From NCBI GenBank assembly GCA_039809105.1, contig JBDHUJ010000004.1:1-56437 (forward strand): a DNA stretch of 56,437 bases. The letters run 5' to 3'. A program made the translations under genes and the position numbers. Every line of letters begins with the position of its first letter. Position 1 is the stretch's first letter. Shown here in pieces: positions 1-8,810 of the stretch. Under the pieces are notes generated by a model, which worked only from the letters and a program-made list of their open reading frames with translations, searched no databases and was not told the DNA's origin. Source of the DNA: JBDHUJ01 sp039809105. GTDB lineage: Bacteria > Patescibacteriota > Saccharimonadia > Saccharimonadales > UBA4665.

Positions 1-59
1 GCATAGTACTATTGCCCATAGAAAAAGGCCTTGTTTATTTTAGTGTTACAACCAAAAGT

Positions 60-659
60 ATGCAGGCCTTTTTTGTTTGCCGTCAAGGCCTAGGGGTTGG
101 GGAGAATGCAGTTGCCCTGACTGCAGTTAACCTTGACAATGGTCGTATAAATGCTATATTAAATGCAAATAACGGAACGTATATGAATTGGTTTTCAGGA
201 CAAGGCGCCGAAGCGCGTCGGGCTGCACGAGAGCGTGATACCACGAATGCCGATGTGCTTGTAGCGCTCGCTAAGGCGGCATATTTCGTAGAGGATGTGC
301 CGAAGCGTTACCTATCAATTGTGCGCTACGCGCAACCGGATATCATGCTGGGGTCGGGTTTTAGCTTTACGCCAGCGGTATCTTCTCGCTCATTCGTAGC
401 ACCGCTCAATGTGATAACTCTCGACCCGCGTGTGTACGGAATTGCGGGAGGGCTTAGGTCTGAAGGTGTCAGCCACGGGCTGACCGATGACGGTAATCTG
501 CTGCGTCTCAGTGTTCCATATGAGTACGACGGTGTAGTGGGAGAAGATTTTGTCCAATCGATGCGAACCCGGGAAGTGGTCGCCGACCCTATGCTTGTCA
601 CTGTCTTGGGCGAGGTTGCAGCTCGTGCACGTCTGACGACACCATTTCTCCAAGCCTAA
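60..659 (+). CDS. Conserved hypothetical protein, possibly 5'-extended
   Basis: I do not recognise this 199-aa protein. No signal peptide or membrane segment is evident; a Ser/Phe-rich stretch (SGFSFTPAVSSRS) lies near residues 97-110. The frame is open to the window edge with an in-frame TTG at 12, so a longer form is possible. I chose ATG 60 because an extended -10 (TG-T-TACAAC, 44-52) ends 7 nt before it, the spacing seen at serS and other leaderless genes here. A 9-bp inverted repeat (22-30 with 65-73) encloses this promoter. serS follows 19 nt downstream with its own -10. Confidence 0.6.
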   Translation: MQAFFVCRQGLGVGENAVALTAVNLDNGRINAILNANNGTYMNWFSGQGAEARRAARERDTTNADVLVALAKAAYFVEDVPKRYLSIVRYAQPDIMLGSGFSFTPAVSSRSFVAPLNVITLDPRVYGIAGGLRSEGVSHGLTDDGNLLRLSVPYEYDGVVGEDFVQSMRTREVVADPMLVTVLGEVAARARLTTPFLQA

Positions 660-665
660 GTAAGG

Positions 666-671
666 TATACT
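666..671 (+). promoter_or_regulatory. -10 box (TATACT) for serS, leaderless arrangement
   Basis: TATACT ends 7 nt before the serS ATG at 679, so transcription should begin at or next to the start codon. No convincing -35 box is visible 16-18 nt upstream. Confidence 0.5.
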
Positions 672-678
672 GGTAGCT

Positions 679-1974
679 ATGCTAGATATACAATTCATCC
701 GCGACAATGCCGAAACCGTACAGCGGAAGTCGGAAGAAAAAGGCTACAAAGTAAACATCGGCGAACTGCTGGAGCTCGACACCGAGCGTCGTAGCAAACT
801 GACACAGATAGAAGAGTTGCGTGCTCGACGCAATGCGTTGACGGCTGAAATGAAAGGCCAAAAGCCTTCGCCCGAACAGGTAGAACAAGGCAAGCAGCTC
901 AAAGAAGAAATCGCCGCCCGCGAGATTGAACTCACTGCCGTGGAAGACAAGTTCTGGCCACTGCTCAAAAAAGTGCCCAATATGCCGCTCGACGAGGTCC
1001 CAGTGGGTTTAACCGAGGACGAAAACGTGGAAATCCGCGTCTGGGGCGATAAGCCGGAGTTCGGCTTCACGCCCAAAAACCACGCCGAAATCGCCGAAGC
1101 CAAAGGCTGGCTTGACAAAGAACGTGGCGCCAAAATCGCCGGCAGTCGCTTCGTGTACACGATGGGTGATTTGGTGTTGCTGGAAATGGCCCTGTGGCGT
1201 TTCGCTATGGACGTACTGACGAGCGAGACGACATTGAAAAAAATTGCAGAAGCCGCAGGGTTACAGGTAAGCACAAAACCATTCATCCCAATACTGCCGC
1301 CTGCCGCCGCTAAGCAGGCGGTCTTCGAAGCCACTGGCCGGTTGAACCGCCAGGAACAAACCTACAAGATCGAAGACGAAGACCTGTGGCTGAATGCCAG
1401 CGCCGAGCACACCATCGCGCCGATATATCTCGATGAAATCCTGAGTGAAGCCGACCTGCCCATCCGTTATGTCGGGTACACCACGGCTTTCCGCCGCGAA
1501 GCAGGCACCTACGGCAAAGACACTGAAGGTATTTTCCGCCTGCACCAGTTCAATAAACTGGAAATGGAGAGCTTCACGACGGCCGAAACCAGCTATGATG
1601 AACATCTCTTCCTGGTCGCTATCCAGGAATATCTGACACAACAACTCGGATTACCATATCACGTGCTCGAAAAATGTACGGCTGACATCGGCAGACCAAA
1701 TGCCAAGGGTGTCGATGTAGAGGTGTGGCTGCCCAGCCAAAACACATACCGCGAAACACACACAGCCGATTATATAGGCGACTACCAGACGCGTGCCATG
1801 AAAACTCGTGTCCGTCGTCAGGGTGGAACGGTCGAGCTCGCACATACCAACGACGCCACGGCGTTTTCGCAGCGTCCATTAGTCGGTATCCTAGAAAACT
1901 ACCAGACTGCCGAAGGCGACGTGGCTGTGCCGGAAGTATTGCGGCCATATATGGGCGGTAGGGAAGTACTGTAG
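679..1974 (+). CDS. serS: Seryl-tRNA synthetase
   Basis: Class II aminoacyl-tRNA synthetase that charges tRNA-Ser with serine in the cytoplasm. The 431-aa length is normal for the family. Residues about 25-105 are the charged coiled-coil arm that reaches the long variable arm of tRNA-Ser; the catalytic domain follows with motif 2 (FRREAGTYGKDTEGIFRLHQ region near residue 270) and a motif-3-like segment ending in ILENYQ near residue 410. The segment that usually reads SSCSNFxDFQARR is divergent here (ETHTADYIGDYQTRA), as seen in deep-branching versions. The ATG has no Shine-Dalgarno sequence but a -10 box 7 nt upstream, consistent with a leaderless mRNA. hpf starts 2 nt after the stop. Confidence 0.95.
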   Translation: MLDIQFIRDNAETVQRKSEEKGYKVNIGELLELDTERRSKLTQIEELRARRNALTAEMKGQKPSPEQVEQGKQLKEEIAAREIELTAVEDKFWPLLKKVPNMPLDEVPVGLTEDENVEIRVWGDKPEFGFTPKNHAEIAEAKGWLDKERGAKIAGSRFVYTMGDLVLLEMALWRFAMDVLTSETTLKKIAEAAGLQVSTKPFIPILPPAAAKQAVFEATGRLNRQEQTYKIEDEDLWLNASAEHTIAPIYLDEILSEADLPIRYVGYTTAFRREAGTYGKDTEGIFRLHQFNKLEMESFTTAETSYDEHLFLVAIQEYLTQQLGLPYHVLEKCTADIGRPNAKGVDVEVWLPSQNTYRETHTADYIGDYQTRAMKTRVRRQGGTVELAHTNDATAFSQRPLVGILENYQTAEGDVAVPEVLRPYMGGREVL

Positions 1975-1976
1975 CG

Positions 1977-2375
1977 ATGGCGCTTGAACCGCAATTGGCT
2001 GTCGTCATCACCAGCGAAAAGTTCGAGCTGACGCCAAAGCTGGAACGCTACATCCGGAAAAAAGTGAAAGAACTGGAAAAATACATTCCGCGGGCAGCTC
2101 GCGAAAGCGCCCAGGCGGACGTGCGGCTGAAGCAGTCGCCCAGCAAAACCAAGCAGAGCGCGACCTGTGACCTGACGCTGTATTTGCCCAAGGCGGCATT
2201 GCACGCGCGGGAAACCACCGAGCATATGTACGCGGCGTTCGACGTAGCGGTGGCGAGCGTCCAACACCAGATTGCGGAGTACAAGTCCAAACACGAACCG
2301 GCACGCTTGCGGCACAAAATCGGCAGGGCGTTCGGCAGGGGCTCGTACTCGGACGGTATCGAATCAGAAGAGTAG
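1977..2375 (+). CDS. hpf: Ribosome hibernation-promoting factor (short HPF/RaiA type)
   Basis: A 132-aa S30AE-domain protein that binds the 30S decoding region and inactivates ribosomes during slow growth. The beta-alpha-beta core is visible at the N-terminus (ITSEKFELTPKLERYIRKKV, residues about 10-30), followed by DVRLKQS and the second helix (EHMYAAFDVAVASVQHQI). The long-HPF C-terminal dimerisation domain is absent, so this is the short form that is not expected to drive 100S dimers alone. It lies 2 nt after serS and is probably co-transcribed; an AGGGAAG sequence in the serS end is the only ribosome-binding-site candidate. Confidence 0.85.
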   Translation: MALEPQLAVVITSEKFELTPKLERYIRKKVKELEKYIPRAARESAQADVRLKQSPSKTKQSATCDLTLYLPKAALHARETTEHMYAAFDVAVASVQHQIAEYKSKHEPARLRHKIGRAFGRGSYSDGIESEE

Positions 2376-2396
2376 CTAGGCTATCTCGCGAAGGGC

Positions 2397-2502
2397 AAAG
2401 AACGATGAACAATGAGCGCGGCTCATAAGCCTGAGCGCCTAAAATGCCAGCCCGGGCATTCGCGAACGAAGGCTGTTCATTGTTCATTGCCCGTCGTTCT
2501 TT
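2397..2502. repeat. Inverted repeat with heptad-built arms between hpf and secA
   Basis: The left arm 2397-2415 (AAAGAACGATGAACAATGA) is the reverse complement of 2477-2502, except that the right arm carries exactly one extra 7-nt unit (TGCCCGT, 2488-2494). The right arm reads as four consecutive heptads, TGTTCAT TGTTCAT TGCCCGT CGTTCTT (2474-2501). Between the arms is a 61-nt spacer with no gene. A small hairpin, TTTTCC-TTC-GGAAAA, follows at 2505-2519. The element may also act as an RNA hairpin ending the serS-hpf transcript, but no T-tract follows. Confidence 0.7.
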
Positions 2503-2596
2503 GATTTTCCTTCGGAAAACCTCGCATATCCGGCAAAAAGAGGGTACAATAACACATAACTGAAAACTAGAGGCAAGAGGAGTATGTACTAGACCC

Positions 2597-5191
2597 ATGA
2601 ATGGACTACTGAAAAAGCTGCTTGGCGACCCGCAGATAAAGACCATCAAGCGTCTGCGCAAGCGTGTCGCAGCAGTGAACGCGCTGGCCGAAAAATACGA
2701 GAAAATGAGCGACACCAAGCTGCAAGAGCAGACCAAGGTCTTGCAGAAACGCCTCGAAAAAGATTCACTCGACGCCATCTTGCCCGACGCGTTCGCAGTA
2801 GTCCGCGAGGCTGCCAACCGCACCATCAAACAGCGGCACTTCGATGTCCAGCTCATCGGTGGCATGGTCCTGCACGAAGGCAACGTGGCCGAAATGAAAA
2901 CCGGCGAAGGCAAGACGCTCATGTCCACTGCGCCGGTGTACCTGAACGCGCTCAGCGGCAAAGGTGTACATGTGGTGACGGTCAACGACTATCTGGCGCA
3001 GCGCGATGCCGGTTGGATGGGCCAAGTCTTTTATTTCATGGGCCTTTCGACTGCTGTCATTCTGGCGGACCACTCATACATTTATGACCCTAAGTTTACG
3101 AACGAAGAGCATGAAGACGAACGCTTCCGTCACCTGAAGCCATGCACCCGCCAGGAAGCCTACGCTGCCGATATTACGTACGGCACCAACAACGAATTCG
3201 GCTTCGACTACCTGCGCGACAACATGGTCCGCGAAACCGACCAGCTGCGCCAGCGCGACCTTAACTTCGCCATTGTCGACGAAGTCGACTCCATCCTTAT
3301 CGACGAAGCCCGCACGCCGCTTATCATTAGCGCGCCAAGTGTGACGCCAGGTTCTGCCTACCAGCAGTTCGCTCGCACCGTGCGCCAGCTAAAGGCAGAA
3401 GACTACGAAGTCGACGAAAAGCGCAAGACTGTTGTGCTAAACGACAAGGGCGTCGACAAAATCGAGAAAATCCTCGGCATAGACAACATCTACGCCAGCG
3501 AAAACATCCGAACAATTTACCACCTGGAGCAAGCACTCCGAGCACAAACTTTGTTCAAAAAAGATAAAGATTATGTCGTAACCAAAGACGGCGAAATCGT
3601 CATCGTCGACGAATTCACCGGTCGTTTGCTCGCCGGCCGCCGTTACAACGAAGGCCTGCACCAGGCTATCGAGGCCAAAGAAGGCGTCGAGGTGCAGCAG
3701 GAAAGCATGACGCTGGCAACCATCTCGTTCCAGAACTACTTCCGCTTATACGACAAACTCGGCGGCATGACCGGTACGGCCATGACCGAAAGCGAAGAAT
3801 TCCACCAGATTTACAAAGTTGACGTCGTCGAAGTACCGCCGAACCGCAAGATGGCCCGCGAAGACCGAACCGACCGCATTTACCGCAACGAAACGGCCAA
3901 ATTCAAAGCCATCGTCAAAGAAGTCGAAGAACTGCACACCAAGGGACAGCCGGTGCTTATCGGCACCGCCTCTATCGAGAAGAACGAGCGGCTGAGCAAC
4001 GCGCTCACCAAAGCCGGTGTGCCGCACCAGGTGCTGAACGCCAAAAACAACGAACGTGAAGCGAAAATCGTGGCGCAGGCAGGGCAGAAGGGTGCTGTAA
4101 CTTTGGCTACCAACATAGCTGGTCGTGGTACCGACATCGTGCTTGGCGAGGGCGTCAAAGACCTGGGCGGTCTGTTCGTGCTTGGTTCCGAGCGTCACGA
4201 AAGCCGCCGCATCGACAACCAGCTGCGTGGCCGCGCCGGCCGCCAGGGCGACCCGGGTACGACGCAGTTCTATGTCAGTACCGAAGACGACCTGATGCGT
4301 ATCTTCGGCGGTGAACGGATTTCGGGTATCATGAACAAGCTGAAGGTCGAAGACGACGTGCCTATCGAAAACAAGCTCATTTCCCGCAGCCTGGAAGGCG
4401 CCCAGAAGAAAGTCGAAGGTTTCCACTTCGACCAGCGCAAGAACGTCGTCCAGTACGACGACGTCATGAACCGCCACCGCAAAGCCATTTATGCTATGCG
4501 CAAGGAAGTCCTGAAGTCCGACGACATCAGCAAGCGCGTCAAAGCGTATATAGAAGCCGAAATGAAATTGCTCGGTGAAAGCCCGCTGCGCCTGACCGAC
4601 GATTTCGAGCCGACCGTCCGCGAAATGCTGCCGGTCGACGAACCGGCGCTGGACCGTATTTTCGCGACATCTGCCGACAAGGTTGCGAACGTACTCGTAG
4701 AGGAAGCCAAAGAGCTCTATAATAACCGCGAAAAGACGTTCGGCACCGATATGATGCGCAAAATGGAGCGTGACATTTACCTGCAGATTCTCGACACGCT
4801 GTGGATGCAGCACCTCGAAAACATGGACCACCTGCGCGAAGGCATCCACTGGATGAGCGTCGGCCAGCGCGACCCGTTGGTAGAATACCGCCGCCGTGGC
4901 CAGATGATTTTCGAGGACATGCAGAACACTCTGCGCCACGACGTAGTCCGCACCATTTTCCACGCCGAACCAGTGGAAGAAAGCGAACTCGAGCAGCCTA
5001 TAGAGACCGAACTGACCCGTGCCGCCCGTGGTTCCATAAGCAATGCCGGACAGATTATGGCCGAAGGCGGCGAATTCGACGAGAGCGATTTTGGCGAAAA
5101 GAAAACCAAAGCCAAGAGCACCAGCAAGGCGCGCCAAAAGGCCAACAAAGCCGAGCGCCAGCGCAAAGCCAAAGCGAGGAAAAGAAAGTAG
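2597..5191 (+). CDS. secA: Protein translocase ATPase SecA
   Basis: Motor ATPase of the Sec pathway that pushes unfolded preproteins through SecYEG. The 864-aa protein has Walker A (KTGEGKT, about residues 101-107), the DEVDSILIDEAR Walker B region (about 225-236), the FQNYFRLYDKLGGMTGTA segment, and the helicase-like RGRAGRQGDPG motif. The C-terminus is Lys/Arg-rich (KARKRK) and lacks the Cys/His zinc motif that binds SecB, as is common where SecB is missing. The ATG at 2597 follows GAGGAG by about 13 nt; a TACAAT -10 candidate lies near 2546. Confidence 0.97.
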   Translation: MNGLLKKLLGDPQIKTIKRLRKRVAAVNALAEKYEKMSDTKLQEQTKVLQKRLEKDSLDAILPDAFAVVREAANRTIKQRHFDVQLIGGMVLHEGNVAEMKTGEGKTLMSTAPVYLNALSGKGVHVVTVNDYLAQRDAGWMGQVFYFMGLSTAVILADHSYIYDPKFTNEEHEDERFRHLKPCTRQEAYAADITYGTNNEFGFDYLRDNMVRETDQLRQRDLNFAIVDEVDSILIDEARTPLIISAPSVTPGSAYQQFARTVRQLKAEDYEVDEKRKTVVLNDKGVDKIEKILGIDNIYASENIRTIYHLEQALRAQTLFKKDKDYVVTKDGEIVIVDEFTGRLLAGRRYNEGLHQAIEAKEGVEVQQESMTLATISFQNYFRLYDKLGGMTGTAMTESEEFHQIYKVDVVEVPPNRKMAREDRTDRIYRNETAKFKAIVKEVEELHTKGQPVLIGTASIEKNERLSNALTKAGVPHQVLNAKNNEREAKIVAQAGQKGAVTLATNIAGRGTDIVLGEGVKDLGGLFVLGSERHESRRIDNQLRGRAGRQGDPGTTQFYVSTEDDLMRIFGGERISGIMNKLKVEDDVPIENKLISRSLEGAQKKVEGFHFDQRKNVVQYDDVMNRHRKAIYAMRKEVLKSDDISKRVKAYIEAEMKLLGESPLRLTDDFEPTVREMLPVDEPALDRIFATSADKVANVLVEEAKELYNNREKTFGTDMMRKMERDIYLQILDTLWMQHLENMDHLREGIHWMSVGQRDPLVEYRRRGQMIFEDMQNTLRHDVVRTIFHAEPVEESELEQPIETELTRAARGSISNAGQIMAEGGEFDESDFGEKKTKAKSTSKARQKANKAERQRKAKARKRK

Positions 5192-5201
5192 GGCATAGGG
5201 G

Positions 5202-5255
5202 CTAGGGTTTAGGGCGTAGGCATCTAAACCCTAAACCCTAAACCCTAAACCCTAG
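5202..5255. repeat. Telomere-like heptamer array (TAAACCC x4) forming an inverted repeat
   Basis: Four exact tandem copies of TAAACCC occupy 5225-5252. The left arm CTAGGGTTTAGGG (5202-5214) is a perfect 13-bp reverse complement of 5243-5255. The unit equals the plant-type telomere heptamer, but the context is an ordinary 66-nt gap between secA and the M16 peptidase gene, so the resemblance is best read as another member of the heptad-repeat class found at several gene borders here. The array ends 3 nt before the next ATG, so folding could affect its translation. Confidence 0.8.
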
Positions 5256-5257
5256 TC

Positions 5258-6559
5258 ATGAAGCATATTGTCGAAGAAATAAAACTGAAAAACGGCGCCA
5301 AAGGCCTGTTCGTCCACGTGCCCGACGCCACGGTGCTCGACGTGTATTTCAATTTTCGGGCTGGCGAATACCTGGTCGAGCACGACAAGTGGGAGGCGCC
5401 GCATCTTATGGAGCATGTGCTGCTTGGCGCAAACGACAAGTTCCCGCGAGCGCGTGATTTCCAGGCGGAGGTCGAAAAGAACGGTGCGTACAGCAACGCC
5501 AGCACCGATGTCTATGACATTATTTACGAGGCCGAATGCGCCGATTTCGAATGGGAGCGGGTAACGAAGCTGCTCATCCTGGCCATAGAAAAGCCACTGT
5601 TCCTACAAGAAGAGTTCGATGCCGAAGCCGGTAACGTCCGCGAAGAGCTGGCTGCGCGCGCGAACAACCACTACCGTCAGCTGGGCGCCGCAACCCGCAA
5701 GGCGTACGGTTTGGTGGCAGAAAGCGACAAGACGCGTCTGGAACTTATGGACAATGTCACCGTAGAAGACGTGCGGCAGCATTACCGTCGTACCCACACC
5801 ACCGACAACTTGCGTTTCGTTATTGCCGGCAACCTGACCAAGCAGCGTCACCAGACACTGATAGGCATGCTCGAAAACATCGAACTGCCGCGCGGCGAAC
5901 GGTTTGCCATGCCCGATGAAATGGTTAAGCCGCTCAAAAAGCCGGTCTGCCTGCCGAACGACACGGTCGATACAATGTACTTCTACATCGACACGTTCCT
6001 GAACCGCCGGCTCGAAGAGCACGAAGTCGATGCGCTGGGCATCGTCAACGCCGTGCTGACCGAAACGCTTTATAGCAAGATTCTCGGTACTGCCCGCGAG
6101 CGCGGTCTGGTGTACGGCATGAACAGCGGCTACCAGCAGATAAAGCTCAGCAGCAACCTGTGGTTCGGCAGCCAGGTGTCGGTGGCGAACGCGCCCGCAC
6201 TGTTCGAAATCGTCACCGAGCAGCTCGGCAACCTCTTTAGCGGCGAGATTGCCGAGGCGGATATCGAAGCCGCCCAGGCGTACTGTATCGGCCGGTTCCA
6301 GCGCAGCGCACAGACGGTTTCCAGCACGGCCCTGGGCTACACCGGCCGCTATTTCTTCGACGAGTTCGTCGACGATTATTACAAAATCCCGGAACGCATA
6401 CAGGCGGTCACCAAGCAGTCGATAGTCGATGTCACCCGGGCGATGTTTACCGACAGTGTCGGCGGCCTGGGCCTGTACGGCAAATGCGACCCGGCGTTGG
6501 CTCAGAGCCTGAACAAACAGCTGGCTATCCTCTGGCAGCAGCACCAGTCCAACGACTGA
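5258..6559 (+). CDS. M16 (insulinase/pitrilysin) family zinc metallopeptidase
   Basis: Predicted zinc peptidase of 433 aa. The inverted zinc motif HxxEH is present as HLMEH (about residues 49-53) and the third metal ligand Glu falls about 76 residues later in NVREELAARA (about 129), matching the family rule, so this copy should be catalytic. The C-terminal half is the inactive M16-type repeat. No signal peptide is seen, suggesting a cytoplasmic role in peptide turnover. There is no clear Shine-Dalgarno; the start lies directly after the TAAACCC hairpin. Stop is TGA, showing UGA is a stop codon here. Confidence 0.88.
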   Translation: MKHIVEEIKLKNGAKGLFVHVPDATVLDVYFNFRAGEYLVEHDKWEAPHLMEHVLLGANDKFPRARDFQAEVEKNGAYSNASTDVYDIIYEAECADFEWERVTKLLILAIEKPLFLQEEFDAEAGNVREELAARANNHYRQLGAATRKAYGLVAESDKTRLELMDNVTVEDVRQHYRRTHTTDNLRFVIAGNLTKQRHQTLIGMLENIELPRGERFAMPDEMVKPLKKPVCLPNDTVDTMYFYIDTFLNRRLEEHEVDALGIVNAVLTETLYSKILGTARERGLVYGMNSGYQQIKLSSNLWFGSQVSVANAPALFEIVTEQLGNLFSGEIAEADIEAAQAYCIGRFQRSAQTVSSTALGYTGRYFFDEFVDDYYKIPERIQAVTKQSIVDVTRAMFTDSVGGLGLYGKCDPALAQSLNKQLAILWQQHQSND

Positions 6560-6572
6560 ACTTTCTCCCTGC

Positions 6573-6600
6573 GTCATCCTGAATTTATTTCAGGACCCAT
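6573..6600. repeat. Dispersed palindromic repeat (GTCATCCTGAA...CAGGACCCAT type)
   Basis: One hairpin unit of a family found several times in the window (near 13930-14040, 26772-26856, 20887-20988, 29721-29784, 46943). The two halves around the centre (CCTGAA and TTCAGG) pair to form a short stem. It sits between the M16 peptidase and prfB genes and may serve as a transcription end or be a mobile palindromic sequence. Confidence 0.6.
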
Positions 6601-6665
6601 GCGGTATCGCTGAGCGATTGTGGCCAAATAAGCATTGAAAACTCGCAATACTATAGAATAAGAAC

Positions 6666-7748
6666 ATGGAACAACTCACAGCCGAAGCCCAAACCTTGCA
6701 ATCCCAGCTCGACGATGCCCTGACACGCATCGGCTTCGCCAAGCTCGAAGCTCACAAAGCCGAACTCGACACCGCTGCGAACGACCCCGGGTTGTGGCAA
6801 GATAACGACCGTGCCCAGAAAATCGTCCGCGAACAAGCTGCACTCGACAAGCGTCTGGCCCCATGGCAGGCGGTGAAGCAGTCGGTTGCCGATGTACGGG
6901 AGTTGCTTGCACTCGGCGACGACAGTCTCGAAGCAGACCTTGCGAACCAGTTGCAAACTGCCAATTCCCAGTTCCTAGAACTCAAAGAAGAGTTGAAATT
7001 CAGCGGCCCGTACGACGACCACGACGCCATACTCGGTATTCACGCTGGGGCGGGAGGCGCCGATGCCCAAGACTGGGCGGGCATGCTGCTGCGCATGTAC
7101 GTGCGCTACGCCGAAACCCAAGGCTGGCAGGTTACGACCATCGAAGAATCGGCAGCAGAGCAGGGCGGACTCAAAAGCATCATGCTCGAAATCTCCGGCG
7201 CGTTCGCGTATGGCAAGCTGAAGGGCGAGCACGGTGTGCACCGCCTGGTGCGCCTGAGCCCGTTCAACGCCGAAAGCCGTGAAACCAGTTTCGCCAAAGT
7301 AGAAATTACACCCAAAATCGACGCGCCAGAAGAGCTCGAAATAGACGAAAAAGACCTGAAAATCGACGTCTACCGTAGTGGCGGCCACGGTGGCCAAAGC
7401 GTGAATACCACTGACAGCGCAGTCCGCATCACGCACTTGCCAACAAACATAGTCGTCGCCATACAAAACGAACGCTCGCAGCTGCAGAACCGTGAAACCG
7501 CCATGACCATTCTGCGCTCACGTCTCGCCCAGCTACAGCTAGAGCAGCACGCCGAAAAAGTGGGCGAGCTCAAAGGCCCGAACGAACAAGCCGCCTGGGG
7601 CAACCAAATCCGCTCCTACGTCCTGCATCCCTACAAACAAGTCAAAGACCTCCGCACCAGCTATACCTCAAGCGACCCAGACGACGTCCTCGCCGGCAAC
7701 CTCGACCCCTTCATCACCGCCTACCTCGACCACACCCTCGGCAAATAG
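6666..7748 (+). CDS. prfB: Peptide chain release factor 2
   Basis: Recognises UAA and UGA stop codons and triggers peptide release on the ribosome. The 360-aa protein contains the RF2 tripeptide SPF (RLSPFNAES, about residue 198) and the universal GGQ catalytic loop (RSGGHGGQSVN, about residues 238-248). Unlike many prfB genes there is no programmed UGA frameshift near codon 25: the N-terminal coiled coil reads straight through. Presence of RF2 agrees with UGA being a stop here. The ATG follows a short gap with a TATAGAATAAGAAC A/T-rich stretch and no strong Shine-Dalgarno. Confidence 0.95.
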   Translation: MEQLTAEAQTLQSQLDDALTRIGFAKLEAHKAELDTAANDPGLWQDNDRAQKIVREQAALDKRLAPWQAVKQSVADVRELLALGDDSLEADLANQLQTANSQFLELKEELKFSGPYDDHDAILGIHAGAGGADAQDWAGMLLRMYVRYAETQGWQVTTIEESAAEQGGLKSIMLEISGAFAYGKLKGEHGVHRLVRLSPFNAESRETSFAKVEITPKIDAPEELEIDEKDLKIDVYRSGGHGGQSVNTTDSAVRITHLPTNIVVAIQNERSQLQNRETAMTILRSRLAQLQLEQHAEKVGELKGPNEQAAWGNQIRSYVLHPYKQVKDLRTSYTSSDPDDVLAGNLDPFITAYLDHTLGK

Positions 7749-7777
7749 TTGCAATTTTTGCAATATTGTGCTAATGT
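7749..7777 (+). promoter_or_regulatory. Promoter TTGCAA-17-TAATGT with TGC extended -10
   Basis: TTGCAA (7749-7754), a 17-nt spacer and TGC-TAATGT (TAATGT 7772-7777) form a sigma-70-like promoter with extended -10. It reads into the ART-like gene at 7804, leaving a short A-rich leader. Confidence 0.6.
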
Positions 7778-7803
7778 TTTTATAGGCACAAATACAAAAA
7801 ACC

Positions 7804-8718
7804 ATGACTACTGTAAAATCAATTCGTGAAGCATTACCTATGAAACGCGAGGATGCTACCGTAACGGCGATTGCTGCATCGGGCATACTCACAGAGCGTG
7901 GCGGTAGTCGCTTGTCCAAACAGGCTTTGAAACATCTTGGTGCTATTGCTGCACGCCGGTTCCCATTACGACCAGTCGCACCGGAAAAACTGAATAGCGA
8001 TGCTGAACTTTTGCAAAGCACAACGTATTGGCATGGAACAGGCCGTTATCAGCGGCACGGCGGCAAAATAGTCGATGTATTTGGTGGTATTTTAGAGCAG
8101 GGTGAATTGCGTCCCTCGCTTGACCCGTTCGACCCGGACCTGGGTATGACAGAAACCGTCTCGCTTGCCAAAAAGCGTGCATATGCCTTGGCATATGCCG
8201 ATATGCACAGTGACAACCCTGCGGCGCTTGAGCGTCTGCTGCCAGCTCAGACATTAGCAAACTTCTATGTCGTGAGGGCTGCTTTAACGCATGGCTATCG
8301 CGAAGCACAGAAACACCCCGATGGGGTTAGGGCTGGTACTAAAGCGTTGCTTGCAGAGGCTCGCAATCGTCATGCGCAATTGCCGCAGTCTTGGAAGCAA
8401 AAAACCACCACCCGTAAAGTTAATGAACTCTATGCGTTCGGGGTCGGCTCTGATATCCCAGGTAACTATCCGATTCTCCTTGGGTTTGACGACCAGGTAC
8501 CGACCATAAAGACTTCGGCCGCTATCGCTGCCACGCGCGAGGTCCGTACCGACAAACCAATTTCCTTGAGTCGCTTGGTCCACGTTGAGGTGCCAGTCGA
8601 GCGTATGGTAGAAACCCAAACGATGCTCTCGGAGCACGGCCTAGACGTACCGGTGGTTGCCATAGAGGATATGGAGCAGGTGGTTGCTCGTATGCCTATT
8701 GCGGACGTACTTGTTTAG
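7804..8718 (+). CDS. Hypothetical protein with ADP-ribosyltransferase-like HGT motif
   Basis: A 304-aa protein I cannot place with certainty. The stretch YWHGTGRY (about residues 74-81), then GGILEQGELRP, then ETVSLAKKRAYALAYAD (about 118-134) resembles the order of elements in ART-fold enzymes (His-Gly-Thr on the first strand, a Ser/Thr-led strand, helix with Tyr/Ala), as in KptA/PARP-like families. The C-terminal half contains a PILLGFDDQVP segment and no known motif. No signal peptide is seen. It is monocistronic with its own promoter and is followed by VapBC. The ART assignment is inference only. Confidence 0.55.
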   Translation: MTTVKSIREALPMKREDATVTAIAASGILTERGGSRLSKQALKHLGAIAARRFPLRPVAPEKLNSDAELLQSTTYWHGTGRYQRHGGKIVDVFGGILEQGELRPSLDPFDPDLGMTETVSLAKKRAYALAYADMHSDNPAALERLLPAQTLANFYVVRAALTHGYREAQKHPDGVRAGTKALLAEARNRHAQLPQSWKQKTTTRKVNELYAFGVGSDIPGNYPILLGFDDQVPTIKTSAAIAATREVRTDKPISLSRLVHVEVPVERMVETQTMLSEHGLDVPVVAIEDMEQVVARMPIADVLV

Positions 8719-8774
8719 GGCCAGTAAGGATCTGGCCCTGAAAATTTGAAAATGTGGTGGAGTAGGCGAGTGGG

Positions 8775-8804
8775 TTGACAGAGTGCATGCATGCATGCTA
8801 ATGT
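8775..8804 (+). promoter_or_regulatory. vapB promoter with embedded GCATGC palindrome (probable autorepression operator)
   Basis: TTGACA (8775-8780) and TGC-TAATGT (TAATGT 8799-8804) are separated by 18 nt. The spacer is almost filled by the self-complementary 14-mer GCATGCATGCATGC (8785-8798), a likely operator for the ribbon-helix-helix antitoxin encoded next. The -10 ends 6 nt before the vapB ATG, so the transcript should be leaderless. Confidence 0.7.
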
Positions 8805-8810
8805 GGAAGT

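Noticed and set aside
3746..5137. Long 463-aa ORF antisense to secA
   Set aside because: It is the codon-phase shadow of a GC-rich essential gene; its composition (Phe/Val/His-rich, no motifs) is typical of a mirror frame.
6666..7748. Programmed frameshift in prfB
   Set aside because: The gene reads from ATG through the GGQ loop in one frame with no internal UGA.
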